Numbered from the stretch's first letter, positions 17,318 through 25,352 are shown. The stretch is DNA of 64,000 nt from Lawsonibacter sp900754605 (GCA_037257225.1 JAYCWP010000036.1:62001-126000), one strand, 5' to 3'. Program-made: numbers and translations. The notes: a model not told the origin generated them from the letters alone.

Positions 17318-17964
17318 AGCTGGAGCACGGAACCCCCAGGAAAATCGAGGGGGAGAGCATGCGGATCATCGGTCAGGAGCTGGAGGCCATGGGGATCGTC
17401 CTCCCCGCCGGCTGTGAGGCGGTGGTGAAGCGGGCCATTCACACCACAGCGGATTTCGACTACGCACGGAACCTGCGCTTCACCCCAGGGGCGGTGGAGG
17501 CGGGCGTGGCCGCGCTCCGGGCCGGGACTGCCCTGGTGACGGATACCAATATGGCCCTGTCCGGGGTGAACCGTGGGGCCTGTGAGCAGCTGGGAGTGGA
17601 GCGCTTCTGCTATATGGCAGATCCTCAGGTGGCGGAGCGGGCCCAGGCGGAGCACACCACCCGGGCGGCGGCCGCGGTGGACCGCTGGGCGGCGGAGCAT
17701 CCCACCGGGATCTTTGCTGTGGGCAACGCACCTACCGCTCTGCTGCGTCTGGCGGAGTGGATGGAGGCAGGAAAAATACGCCCAGCCTTGGTCATTGGGG
17801 CCCCGGTGGGCTTTGTCAACGTGGTGGAGAGCAAGGAGCAGATCTGGTCCGTGTGCCAGGACATGGGGGTCCCGGCCATCGTGGCCATGGGCCGCAAGGG
17901 GGGGTCCACAGTGGCGGCGGCTGTGTGCAACGCCCTGCTGTATCAGGCCGCAGGTCTGCGATAG
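17314..17964 (+). CDS. cbiC: Cobalt-precorrin-8 methylmutase CbiC
   Basis: 216 residues. CbiC shifts a methyl group from C11 to C12 to give cobyrinic acid, the last step encoded here. It has the catalytic histidine in VKRAIHTTADFDYARNL, plus VTDTNMALSG and GAPVGFVNVVESKE. I choose the GTG at 17314 because AAAGGAGG lies seven bases upstream and it overlaps the cbiET stop as GTGA. The gene is followed at once by a strong terminator, so cbiA, cbiP, cbiB and the nucleotide-loop genes must be elsewhere. Confidence 0.95.
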   Translation: MKLEHGTPRKIEGESMRIIGQELEAMGIVLPAGCEAVVKRAIHTTADFDYARNLRFTPGAVEAGVAALRAGTALVTDTNMALSGVNRGACEQLGVERFCYMADPQVAERAQAEHTTRAAAAVDRWAAEHPTGIFAVGNAPTALLRLAEWMEAGKIRPALVIGAPVGFVNVVESKEQIWSVCQDMGVPAIVAMGRKGGSTVAAAVCNALLYQAAGLR

Positions 17965-18017
17965 AAAAAACAGCGCCTAAGTCTGCGAGAGATGCAGATT
18001 CGGGCGCTGTTTTTTTA
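17965..18017. terminator. Bidirectional terminator between cbiC and the LysO-like gene
   Basis: CAGCGCC (17971-17977) pairs with GGCGCTG (18003-18009), extended by the inner repeat CTGC-GAGAGAT-GCAG. A-run 17965-17970 and T-run 18010-18016 flank the stem, so it can end both the cbi operon and the convergent gene. Confidence 0.9.
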
Positions 18018-18032
18018 TTGGTCTATTCTCGA

Positions 18033-19019
18033 TTAGAAGGGGAGTGCGATGATGGCAGGTACCAGAAATGGGACGGATAGGGAGAGGACCGCGCCAGAGG
18101 TGAAGGCATAAAGAGCCATCCGGTCACTGGTGGCGCTGACCACCACGGGAAGAACGGTGTCCATGGCGGTGGCGCCGGGGAGGGCCACTGCTTCGATGTA
18201 TCCGATCCGCTGGGCCACCATCGGGACTGCCATAATGGAGAGAAGTTCATGCATGATATTAGACAAAAAGGCGGTGGCAGAGACGCTCAGGGAGTAGGGG
18301 GCCAGCAGGGTGGGAGCCAGGGAGTACCAGCCGAAGCCGGCAGCTGCGGCAGCGCAGTCCTTGACACCCATGGGGAGAAAGAAGCCGACCAGTGCGGTGA
18401 GAGTCAGTGTACCTACCGCTGTGGCTATGGGGACCAGAAATACACGGAAGCCGGCAGCCCGGATGTCCTGGAGCATATTCCCCTGGCGTCCCATGTCCAG
18501 CCCAACCAAGAAGAGAAGAAGATAGAGCCCTAAGTTGATCACTGCTCCGCAGTGGGCGGTGACTTCGGGGGGCAGGAGGAAGTGACCTGCCAGCATCCCA
18601 AGAACCACGGTCACCACGATCAGGATGGTGAGGGTGTGATCTACATGGACTTGATCCTTTTCCTGGGCAGTTTCCTCCTGGGTGGCCTCATTCCGGGCGC
18701 GTCCCTGGGCATCCAGCTTCAGAAGATACTTTCGCAGGATATGGACGGCCAGCAGGCTGCCGATCATGGAGGTGAGGGTGATGATGAGGGCGTTGAGGCC
18801 GATGGTGGCCAGGGATGTCACAATTTCATCGTTTGCCCCCAACTCTGCTCCCAGTGTAACAATGAGGAGCAAAAGGGCTGCGGTCTGAAACCGTCCAAGC
18901 CAGGGCATGGGGCGGGACTGGACAGCGGGGCGGGAGCCAAGGAAGGCACCCAGAACGACAAGAGCAAGGTAGACGACAAGATTCAGAAGGGTGCTGGACA
19001 ACTGCTGCAAGTTTATCAA
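18033..19019 (-). CDS. LysO-family (DUF340) transporter
   Basis: 328-residue membrane protein. Two halves are seen: three to four helices, a charged cytoplasmic loop (about residues 105-135, rich in E/Q/K), and a longer helical half with VGLDMGRQGNML, AAAAAGFGWYSLAPTLL and ATAMDTVLPVVVSATSDRM. This matches LysO/YbjE, a lysine exporter in E. coli. The conserved acidic residues expected in membrane segments appear in LGAELGAND and VGLDMG. The start is a TTG preceded by AAAGAGAG; a TTG three codons later is possible. Substrate inferred from family only. Confidence 0.8.
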   Translation of the reverse strand: MINLQQLSSTLLNLVVYLALVVLGAFLGSRPAVQSRPMPWLGRFQTAALLLLIVTLGAELGANDEIVTSLATIGLNALIITLTSMIGSLLAVHILRKYLLKLDAQGRARNEATQEETAQEKDQVHVDHTLTILIVVTVVLGMLAGHFLLPPEVTAHCGAVINLGLYLLLFLVGLDMGRQGNMLQDIRAAGFRVFLVPIATAVGTLTLTALVGFFLPMGVKDCAAAAAGFGWYSLAPTLLAPYSLSVSATAFLSNIMHELLSIMAVPMVAQRIGYIEAVALPGATAMDTVLPVVVSATSDRMALYAFTSGAVLSLSVPFLVPAIIALPF

Positions 19020-19103
19020 CTCTCTTTCTGAAAAATAGAAAACACCGGACGGCGCAGGTGCAGTGATACGATGGGATCACGGTGCGTCCAGTCCAGAGGC
19101 GGG

Positions 19104-19139
19104 GCGCGCCCCGCGCTGCCTGATAGACAGCGCGGGGCA
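19104..19139 (-). terminator. GC-rich hairpin downstream of thrS
   Basis: On the minus strand TGCCCCGCGCTG pairs with CAGCGCGGGGCG around a nine-base loop. No T-run follows, so it is a weak terminator or an mRNA-end hairpin. Confidence 0.4.
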
Positions 19140-19153
19140 CGGTTTGCTTGGGT

Positions 19154-20917
19154 TTACTTGATGGCCTGGGTGCGGACCTCTTCGCCCAGAAGCTGGGCGA
19201 AGGCATCAAGACTCATAGCGCCCAGATCCTCACCGGAGCGGTGACGGACAGAGACAGTTCCGTTTTCCATGTCTCGGTCGCCCACCACCAACATATAGGG
19301 GATCTTCTCCATCGTGGCTTCGCGGATCTTTTTGCCGATCTTCTCGTTCCGGTGGTCAACCTCTACACGGAAGCCCAGTTGATCCAGAGACTTGGAGACC
19401 TGGTCAGCGTAGTCGGAAGCACGGTCAGTGACGGGGAGCACCTTTACCTGGACGGGACTGAGCCAGGCGGGGAAAGCGCCGGCAAAGTGCTCGGTGATGA
19501 CGCCGATGAACCGCTCGATGGAGCCCAGCACCACGCGGTGGATCATGACAGGACGGTGCTTCTGGCCATCCTCACCGGTGTACTCCAGCTCGAAGCGCTC
19601 CGGCAGCTGGCTGTCCAGCTGGATGGTGCCGCACTGCCAGGTGCGTCCCAGGGAGTCGGCCAGATGGAAGTCCAGCTTGGGACCATAGAATGCGCCGTCT
19701 CCTTCGTTGATGACAAAATCCTTGCCCATAGCGGTAATGGCATTTTTCAGAATGTCCTGGTTACGCTCCCACTCCTCTACACTGCCGATATGATCCTCAG
19801 GCATAGTGGACAGCTCGATGGTGTAGCTCAGACCAAAGACAGAGTAGACTTCGTCAAACAGGCGGACGGTCTCCTGGATCACATCCTGCATCTGATCCCG
19901 GGTCATAAAGACATGGGCGTCGTCCTGGTTGAAGCAGCGGACGCGGAACAGGCCGTGAAGGGCCCCGGAGAGCTCATGACGGTGGACCAGGCCAATCTCG
20001 CCAACCCGCAAAGGCAACTCCTTATAGGAGTGGGGCTGGCTGGCGTAGACCAGCATTCCACCGGGGCAGTTCATGGGCTTGACGGCGAAGTCCACATCGT
20101 CGATGACGGTGGTGTACATATTATTCTTGTAGTGGTCCCAGTGGCCGGAACGCTCCCACAGCTGACGATTGAGCATGATGGGGGTGGAGATCTCTACATA
20201 GCCGTATTTCTTATGAACCTGGCGCCAGTAGTCCAACAGAGTGTTTTTCAGGGTCATGCCCTTGGGGAGGAAGAAGGGGAAGCCGGGGCCCTCGTCCCGA
20301 AGCATAAACAGCCCCAGTTCCTTGCCCAATTTCCGGTGATCCCGCTTCTTGGCCTCTTCGATTCTGGCCAGATAGGCGTCCAGCTCATCCTTTTTGGGGA
20401 AAGCGATGCCGTAGATCCGCTGAAGGGTCTCGCGGTTGGAGTCGCCCCGCCAATAGGCGGCGTTGCAGGCAGTAAGTTTCAGGGCATTGCCTTTGATGCG
20501 GCCGGTGGAGTCCAGATGGGGACCGGCACACAGGTCGGTGAACTCACCCTGCTTATAGAAGGAGATATGAGCGTCCTCAGGAAGATCCTGAATCAACTCC
20601 ACCTTGAAGGGCTCCTCCTTCTCCTCCATGAACTGGATGGCCTCGGCCCGGGGCAGCTCGAACCGCTCCAGCTTCAGCTTCTCCTTGCAGATCTTCCGCA
20701 TCTCGGCCTCGATCTGCTCCAGGTGCTCCGGAGTGAAGGCGAAGGGGGCATCCATGTCGTAGTACCAGCCCTCATCGATGGAGGGGCCGATGGCCAGCTT
20801 TACCTCGGGCCACAGACGCTTGACCGCTTGGGCCATCACATGGGAACAGGTGTGCCAGTAGGTCTGGCGGTACTCGGGATTTTCAAAGGTAAACTCATTT
20901 TTGACTTCTTCAGACAT
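19154..20917 (-). CDS. thrS: Threonyl-tRNA synthetase lacking the TGS domain
   Basis: 587-residue class II synthetase that charges tRNA-Thr. It begins almost directly in the editing domain with HTCSHVMAQAV (HxxxH), and FTDLCAGPHL and TACNAAYWRGD follow. The catalytic core has the zinc ligands in KPMNCPGGML, motif 2 RHELSGALHGLFRVR and motif 3 GSIERFIGVITEH; the anticodon domain ends the protein. The usual N-terminal TGS domain (about 60 residues) is absent, so it is shorter than the 635-645-residue common form. Its expression is controlled by the T-box leader upstream. Confidence 0.96.
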   Translation of the reverse strand: MSEEVKNEFTFENPEYRQTYWHTCSHVMAQAVKRLWPEVKLAIGPSIDEGWYYDMDAPFAFTPEHLEQIEAEMRKICKEKLKLERFELPRAEAIQFMEEKEEPFKVELIQDLPEDAHISFYKQGEFTDLCAGPHLDSTGRIKGNALKLTACNAAYWRGDSNRETLQRIYGIAFPKKDELDAYLARIEEAKKRDHRKLGKELGLFMLRDEGPGFPFFLPKGMTLKNTLLDYWRQVHKKYGYVEISTPIMLNRQLWERSGHWDHYKNNMYTTVIDDVDFAVKPMNCPGGMLVYASQPHSYKELPLRVGEIGLVHRHELSGALHGLFRVRCFNQDDAHVFMTRDQMQDVIQETVRLFDEVYSVFGLSYTIELSTMPEDHIGSVEEWERNQDILKNAITAMGKDFVINEGDGAFYGPKLDFHLADSLGRTWQCGTIQLDSQLPERFELEYTGEDGQKHRPVMIHRVVLGSIERFIGVITEHFAGAFPAWLSPVQVKVLPVTDRASDYADQVSKSLDQLGFRVEVDHRNEKIGKKIREATMEKIPYMLVVGDRDMENGTVSVRHRSGEDLGAMSLDAFAQLLGEEVRTQAIK

Positions 20918-20950
20918 GACAAAAACTCCTTTCCGATGTTGAGGGGAAAG

Positions 20951-21236
20951 AACAAAAAACGCTCCACCCCTGAGATGTGTCAGGGGTGAAGCAATTCAGC
21001 ACTCCACGGTTCCACCCTGCTTGCAAGAAAAGGTGGGGGTATGATACCCGTGAGGGAGACACCCGCGCATGTTCTCTTGCCGCTTGTGACCTTCTATAAC
21101 GGGAAGGACCCGTCCCGGTCGTCCCGGGCGGCTCGGGAGCGGTACAGCCGCTGCGGGCGGAGGGTGCTCACAGCAATTACACCCCTCTCTGACCGCCGCT
21201 TTTGCGGGTTCTTCTCCGTCAAAGCCAGTTTAACAG
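20951..21236 (-). promoter_or_regulatory. T-box leader of thrS
   Basis: The minus strand carries the T-box core AGGGTGGAACCGTGG (complement of 21004-21018), which binds uncharged tRNA. Just downstream is an intrinsic terminator: 13-bp stem (20961-20973 with 20980-20992) and GTTTTTTG. Upstream is a long paired region typical of Stem I. An ACC codon at 21143-21141 followed by G is a candidate specifier for threonine; I could not fold the stem to prove its position. Uncharged tRNA-Thr should favour readthrough into thrS. Confidence 0.92.
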
Positions 21237-21240
21237 AAAC

Positions 21241-21269
21241 ACTATATCACTCGGGCAGGAAAATGTCAA
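21241..21269 (-). promoter_or_regulatory. Promoter of the thrS T-box transcript
   Basis: Perfect -35 TTGACA (complement of 21264-21269), 17-base spacer, -10 TATAGT (complement of 21241-21246). The start point is about 21234. Confidence 0.85.
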
Positions 21270-21328
21270 GGGCGGCGGTCTGAGGTATTGTATGGCTGCG
21301 AGGTAGGGGGCTGTTGTGTAACTCCCGC

Positions 21329-21357
21329 TTGCCGGCAGAGCCTGTTTATGATACACT
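21329..21357 (+). promoter_or_regulatory. Probable promoter of niaR
   Basis: TTGCCG (21329-21334) and TACACT (21352-21357) with a 17-base spacer; an overlapping TATGAT (21347-21352) is an alternative -10. It is divergent from the thrS promoter. Confidence 0.45.
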
Positions 21358-21423
21358 GAACAAAAACGTCCCGGGGGACTGTGTCCAGCGCCAGATCCGA
21401 CCAGGGGCAAGGAGGGATCACCT

Positions 21424-21936
21424 ATGGACGCTGCCGCACGCCGCGCCGCTATCTTATCTGTCCTGGAGCGGGCCGACCACCCGGTGAGTGCCGCTGCCCT
21501 GGCCCGGAAGTTCTCGGTCAGCCGGCAGATCATTGTGGGGGATGTGGCTTTGCTGCGGGCGGGCGGTCTATCGATCGCTGCGACTCCGAGAGGCTACATG
21601 CTCCCGGAGGAACGGAGCGGGCTGATCCGCACTCTGGCCTGCCGCCACCGGGTGGACCAGATGGAGATCGAGCTCAACGCCATTGTGGACCAGGGCTGTA
21701 CAGTGATCGATGTCATTGTAGAACACCCGATTTACGGCCAGCTCACCGGGCCGCTCCAACTGTCCAGCCGGTACGACGTGGCCCAGTTCGTGGCCCGCTG
21801 CCGCCAGGCTGACGCCCTCCCCCTGTCTAACCTTACAGAGGGTATACACCTGCATACCATCTCCTGTCCGGACGAGACCGCCTTACAGCGGGTCCAGACG
21901 GCTCTGGAACGGTTGGGTGTCCTGCTGGAGGAGTAG
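21424..21936 (+). CDS. niaR: NiaR-type transcriptional repressor (HTH + 3H domain)
   Basis: 170 residues. An N-terminal winged helix (about 5-55, ALARKFSVSRQIIVGDVALLR as recognition region in parts) precedes a 3H domain. The three named histidines appear as His101 in EHPIYG and His142/His144 in GIHLHTI. NiaR represses NAD-synthesis or niacin-transport genes when nicotinate is bound. The start is supported by AAGGAGG. The next gene downstream has a palindromic operator at its promoter, which fits local control. The gene ends at a terminator, so the two genes are separate units. Confidence 0.92.
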   Translation: MDAAARRAAILSVLERADHPVSAAALARKFSVSRQIIVGDVALLRAGGLSIAATPRGYMLPEERSGLIRTLACRHRVDQMEIELNAIVDQGCTVIDVIVEHPIYGQLTGPLQLSSRYDVAQFVARCRQADALPLSNLTEGIHLHTISCPDETALQRVQTALERLGVLLEE

Positions 21937-21972
21937 TCCTCTCGGTATCATATCTCGCCCCATATTGGAAGC

Positions 21973-22007
21973 ACTCCCCTCCGCTGTCCGGGCGGAGGGG
22001 AGTTTTT
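21973..22007 (+). terminator. Intrinsic terminator after niaR
   Basis: ACTCCCCTCCGC (21973-21984) pairs with GCGGAGGGGAGT (21992-22003), followed by TTTTTC. A 12-bp perfect stem. Confidence 0.9.
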
Positions 22008-22043
22008 CAGTGGGAATGACCATTCATATTCAGAAAAAGCGGG

Positions 22044-22072
22044 TTGACAATCAGGTGGGATTCGTGTATGAT
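22044..22072 (+). promoter_or_regulatory. Promoter of the PTS_EIIC_2-type permease
   Basis: Consensus -35 TTGACA (22044-22049), 17-base spacer, -10 TATGAT (22067-22072). The transcript should start inside the palindrome that follows. Confidence 0.85.
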
Positions 22073-22074
22073 GC

Positions 22075-22104
22075 GGTATACAGGTGTCTTGACACCTGTA
22101 TACC
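22075..22104 (+). promoter_or_regulatory. Palindromic operator, probable NiaR site
   Basis: Perfect 14-bp inverted repeat GGTATACAGGTGTC / GACACCTGTATACC with a TT centre, three bases after the -10. A bound repressor would block transcription start. A further half-site CAGGTGTAC lies at 22117-22125 near the RBS. The niaR gene next door and my recollection of CAGGTGTC-type NiaR boxes suggest NiaR as the binder. Confidence 0.75.
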
Positions 22105-22128
22105 ATTTTATAAAGCAGGTGTACCCAA

Positions 22129-23205
22129 ATGGAAGGATTCAAGGCATTCCTGAAACGGAAAAATATCGAGATCTCAGCTAAGCGCTATGGGATCGATGCC
22201 CTGGGCGCCATGGCACAGGGCCTGTTCTGCTCTCTGCTCATCGGCACTATCATCAAGACCCTGGGGCAGCAGCTCTCCATCCAGTACCTCATCGATATCG
22301 GCGCTTATGCTATGTCAGTCTCTGGTCCGGCTATGGCAGTGGCTATTGGCTATGCCCTGAAGGCGGATCCTATGGTTCTCTTCTCTCTCGCCGCTGTAGG
22401 ATGGGCGGCCAATGCCGAAGGAAAAGCAGGTGGTCCGCTGGCTGTACTGATCATCGCCATCGTGGCTGCGGAGTGTGGTAAGATGGTGAGTAAAGAGACC
22501 AAGGTGGACATCTTGGTTACCCCCGGTGTCACCATTTTGATTGGTGTGGCCCTGGCTAAGCTCATTGCCCCGCCTATTGGTACTGCTGCCAGCGCCTTCG
22601 GACTGATCATTGACAATGCCACTAAACTCCAGCCCTTCTGGATGGGGATCGCAGTGTCCGTCCTGGTGGGCATTGCCCTTACGCTTCCCATCTCTTCTGC
22701 CGCCATCTGCTCTGTGCTGGGCCTGACTGGTCTGGCCGGCGGTGCCGCCGTGGCCGGCTGCTGTGCCCAGATGGTGGGCTTTGCCGTGATGTCCTTCCGG
22801 GAGAACCGCTGGGGCGGCCTTGTCTCACAGGGCCTGGGCACTTCCATGCTCCAAATGCCAAATATCGTAAAAAATCCCCGGATCTGGATCCCGGCCATCC
22901 TGGCCTCTGCCATCACCGGTCCCATCGCTACCTGTGTGTTTGGCCTGGAGATGAACGGCGCTCCCATCAACTCCGGCATGGGCACCTGCGGCCTGTGCGG
23001 ACAGATCGGTGTATGGACCGGCTGGCTTGCTCCCAGTGAGGAAGCTATCGCCAGAGGAGCTGCTGCCATCGTCCCAACCGGCTTCGACTGGCTGGGCATG
23101 ATCCTGATCTGCTTTGTCCTTCCCGCTATCTTGTCCTGGGTGTTCTGCCAGATCCTGCGGAAGATCGGCTGGATCCGGGAGGGGGATCTGACCCTTCCCC
23201 AGTGA
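22129..23205 (+). CDS. PTS_EIIC_2-type membrane permease, probable NiaR target
   Basis: 358-residue protein of about ten membrane helices. It resembles the PF13303 family (named PTS system EIIC, but generally without EIIA/EIIB partners). Conserved pieces are RYGIDALGAMAQGLFCSLLIG near residues 20-40 (in parts) and LEMNGAPINSGMGTCGLCGQIG near 285-305. No PTS phosphorylation partner is encoded nearby. The promoter carries a palindrome over its start site and niaR lies upstream, so niacin-linked regulation is likely. A role in uptake of nicotinate, nicotinamide or a precursor is my inference, not family knowledge. Confidence 0.8.
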   Translation: MEGFKAFLKRKNIEISAKRYGIDALGAMAQGLFCSLLIGTIIKTLGQQLSIQYLIDIGAYAMSVSGPAMAVAIGYALKADPMVLFSLAAVGWAANAEGKAGGPLAVLIIAIVAAECGKMVSKETKVDILVTPGVTILIGVALAKLIAPPIGTAASAFGLIIDNATKLQPFWMGIAVSVLVGIALTLPISSAAICSVLGLTGLAGGAAVAGCCAQMVGFAVMSFRENRWGGLVSQGLGTSMLQMPNIVKNPRIWIPAILASAITGPIATCVFGLEMNGAPINSGMGTCGLCGQIGVWTGWLAPSEEAIARGAAAIVPTGFDWLGMILICFVLPAILSWVFCQILRKIGWIREGDLTLPQ

Positions 23206-23355
23206 TTGGACTCTCTATAAAATGTGTAAGATAAGGACACATCGGGCAGTCTGCAGCCATTCGTCTGTGTCATTCCCAGATATTCTTTTGAGATTTGTTT
23301 TATGACCGCTTGATCGAGGACTACATTAGTCTGGAAGCAGGCGGTATAGAACCAG

Positions 23356-23397
23356 AAAAAGAGATCCTCTCTATAGCATAGAGAGGATCTCTTTTTT
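23356..23397. terminator. Bidirectional terminator between the permease and the Gx transporter
   Basis: Perfect 15-bp stem AGAGATCCTCTCTAT / ATAGAGAGGATCTCT with loop AGC, flanked by an A-run and T-run. Confidence 0.92.
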
Positions 23398-23414
23398 GTA
23401 ATATTTAAGATCCG

Positions 23415-23936
23415 TTATCTGCAATCGATCCTTCTTAGACGGCCCACAAGCAGCTGAGCGCACAGGCCGGTGAAAAAGCCGCTGGCAGCACCGGCTACCA
23501 CCAGATAGGGCAGATAAGCCAATACTGTCCAGCTGCCCAGCAGAGCGGCGGCCACCAACAGCTGTCCAAGGTTGTGGAATATTGCAGAGATAGAACTGCA
23601 GAGCCAGATCTGCTTCCAGGTTAGCAGCCGGGACAACGGCAAGAGAATCAGCCAGCACAGAAGCCCGCCCCCCAGGCTGTAAAACAGGGTCGACATCTGG
23701 CCGGAGAACACCGCACCCAGAAACACCCGGGTCACCAGGATAAGCAGTGCGTCCCCTGGACCTAGGGAAAAGATGGCATACACCGTGACGATGTTGGCCA
23801 GCCCCAATTTGATCCCCGGGATAGGGATGGGGACTGGAATCTGTGCCTCTGCCATAAAAATGGTCAGAGCAATGGCGGTGAGCAAGGCGATCCGGGTGAT
23901 CCGGCGGGCGCCGTTATCCGGCCGCTGTGTCCGCAA
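23415..23936 (-). CDS. Gx transporter family protein
   Basis: 173-residue integral membrane protein of the Gx/heptaprenyl-diphosphate-synthase-component-I-like family (PF07456). About five helices are visible, with ITRIALLTAIALTIFMAEAQIP and PGIKLGLANIVTVYAIFSLG (both read in part) as conserved pieces. I choose a TTG start because GGGAGGTGAG lies eight bases upstream; longer in-frame starts at 23945 and 23963 exist. It overlaps the NusG-II gene and ends an operon with apbE. In Listeria a protein of this family takes part in flavin-based extracellular electron transfer. That role here is inference. Confidence 0.82.
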   Translation of the reverse strand: MRTQRPDNGARRITRIALLTAIALTIFMAEAQIPVPIPIPGIKLGLANIVTVYAIFSLGPGDALLILVTRVFLGAVFSGQMSTLFYSLGGGLLCWLILLPLSRLLTWKQIWLCSSISAIFHNLGQLLVAAALLGSWTVLAYLPYLVVAGAASGFFTGLCAQLLVGRLRRIDCR

Positions 23937-24294
23937 AGCTCTCACCTCCCACAATTTCCACAATCACCTGATTTGGAAGACAGACCACCGGAACGGTGGA
24001 GTCGGAGATCCATCCTTGGCGAACACATACCTGGTCGGGGCAGGAGGCAGAGACGATCCGGATCTGTCCCGGCGCTACTTCCACCACATTTTCCGCACCT
24101 TTTTCCCCAGTTATCAGGAAGGAGTATGGCTGCTGTACTTGGTCCAGGCGGATCTCTTCCACCAACTCACCTCGTTGATAGACCCTGGCCAGCACCCCGT
24201 TTCCGGTGCTGCTGTGCTGCCACCAGATCACACCGGCGCACAGCAGGACCACGGTTCCCAACAGGGCGGCCAACAGTGCTGTTCGTTTGTTCAT
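23914..24294 (-). CDS. NusG domain II-containing membrane-anchored protein
   Basis: 126 residues: an N-terminal helix (about 7-25), then an extracytoplasmic NusG_II/KOW-like domain with VYQRGELVEEIRL, GQIRIVSASCPDQVCVRQGW (in parts) and VVCLPNQVIVEI. The pair SCPDQVC and VCLPN is the typical signature of this family. It overlaps apbE by four bases upstream and the Gx gene downstream. The family recurs next to ApbE and Gx or FMN-binding proteins in anaerobes, and is thought to serve membrane redox complexes. No catalytic function is proven. Confidence 0.85.
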   Translation of the reverse strand: MNKRTALLAALLGTVVLLCAGVIWWQHSSTGNGVLARVYQRGELVEEIRLDQVQQPYSFLITGEKGAENVVEVAPGQIRIVSASCPDQVCVRQGWISDSTVPVVCLPNQVIVEIVGGESFADTAAG

Positions 24295-25340
24295 GCCTCC
24301 ACCACCGTCACATCCAGGTCCTGATGCTGCGGATTGACCTGATAATTCTTCTCCAGCCCTTCGGTTAGGGCGACAGAGCCGTCCTCTCGGATCCAGATGA
24401 TCTGGACGCCTAACTCTGAATGGGTGCGCCAGAACTCGACTCCAGCCTCTTCACCCAGTACGAACAGAGCAGTGGCAAGGCCATCACACACCATGCCATC
24501 CGGCCCTACCACCGTAACTGAGGCCAGCCCGGTGCGGGCCGGAGCTGCGGTTTCGGGGTCCAGGATGTGCCAGTAGGTCTGTCCGCCCTGCTGAAAATAC
24601 CGCTGATAGCTGCCGGAGGTGACCACAGCTTGATCCACCACCTGGATGGCCAACAAGTTATCCGCCTGCTCTGAGGTTGGGTTCTGGACTCCCACCGACC
24701 AGGGGGAGCCGTCCGGCTTTCCACCAACAGTCTGGACGTTGCCACCCAGGTTCAGCAGCGCAGAAGTTACCCCCTGGTTCCGCATTTGCTCTGCCAGACG
24801 CGCTCCAGCATAGCCCTTAGCTACTGCACCGAGATCTAGCTGCATCCCAGCTGGCAGACGAACCCGGTGAGCATATTGGTCCAACTCCACTTGTGTATAG
24901 TCGATCTGCTCTGCCAGGGCGGCCAGTTCCTCCTTACCAGGGATGCGATACTCACCGGTGGTAAAGCCCCAAGCCTTGACGGCGGAGTAGGCAGTGAGAT
25001 CCAGCGCCCCGCCAGTGAGTCGGCACAGGTCAAGAGCCTGGGAGAGGAGGTCGGTTGTTTCCTCGGAGAGGGTGATCCACTCCCCACTGCTGTGGTCTAT
25101 TGCCCAGATCTCGCTGCTCTCATCAGTGGCCGACCACAGGTCCTCCCATTGGTATAGCTGTTCCACCGCCTGGTTCAGCTGTTCCTGGCTGCCACCATCC
25201 CACAGATCCAGGGATATAATGGTATCCATCACAAAGACCTGGGTGGTGGCGGTGGGCTCAGTCCGGGTCACACAGCCGGATAGCAGCACCGCACCGCCCA
25301 AAGCCAGGGCGGCCAGGGGCAGGCCCTTTGCTCTCTTCAT
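24291..25340 (-). CDS. apbE: FAD:protein FMN transferase ApbE (lipoprotein)
   Basis: 349 residues. A lipoprotein signal ends in LLSGC (Cys about 23). The mature enzyme covalently attaches FMN to Thr/Ser of target flavoproteins outside the cytoplasm. Motifs are MDTIISLDLWDG, LDLGAVAKGYAG, LLNLGGNVQTVGG and VVGPDGMVCDGLATALFVLG, the last holding the metal-binding region. The length matches ApbE. Its start overlaps nothing but is 12 bases from rqcP, so it may be transcribed with it. No Rnf or Nqr gene is in the window, so its target is unknown. Confidence 0.95.
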   Translation of the reverse strand: MKRAKGLPLAALALGGAVLLSGCVTRTEPTATTQVFVMDTIISLDLWDGGSQEQLNQAVEQLYQWEDLWSATDESSEIWAIDHSSGEWITLSEETTDLLSQALDLCRLTGGALDLTAYSAVKAWGFTTGEYRIPGKEELAALAEQIDYTQVELDQYAHRVRLPAGMQLDLGAVAKGYAGARLAEQMRNQGVTSALLNLGGNVQTVGGKPDGSPWSVGVQNPTSEQADNLLAIQVVDQAVVTSGSYQRYFQQGGQTYWHILDPETAAPARTGLASVTVVGPDGMVCDGLATALFVLGEEAGVEFWRTHSELGVQIIWIREDGSVALTEGLEKNYQVNPQHQDLDVTVVEA

Positions 25341-25352
25341 GGGCCGCCCCGC

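Noticed and set aside
19148..20989. Long open frame antisense to thrS
   Set aside because: It mirrors the thrS frame, encodes leucine/glycine-rich sequence with no family signature, and has no RBS; thrS has all class II motifs, a T-box and a promoter.
21948..22142. Minus-strand frame over the niaR terminator and operator
   Set aside because: It covers a terminator, promoter and palindrome, so it is not coding.
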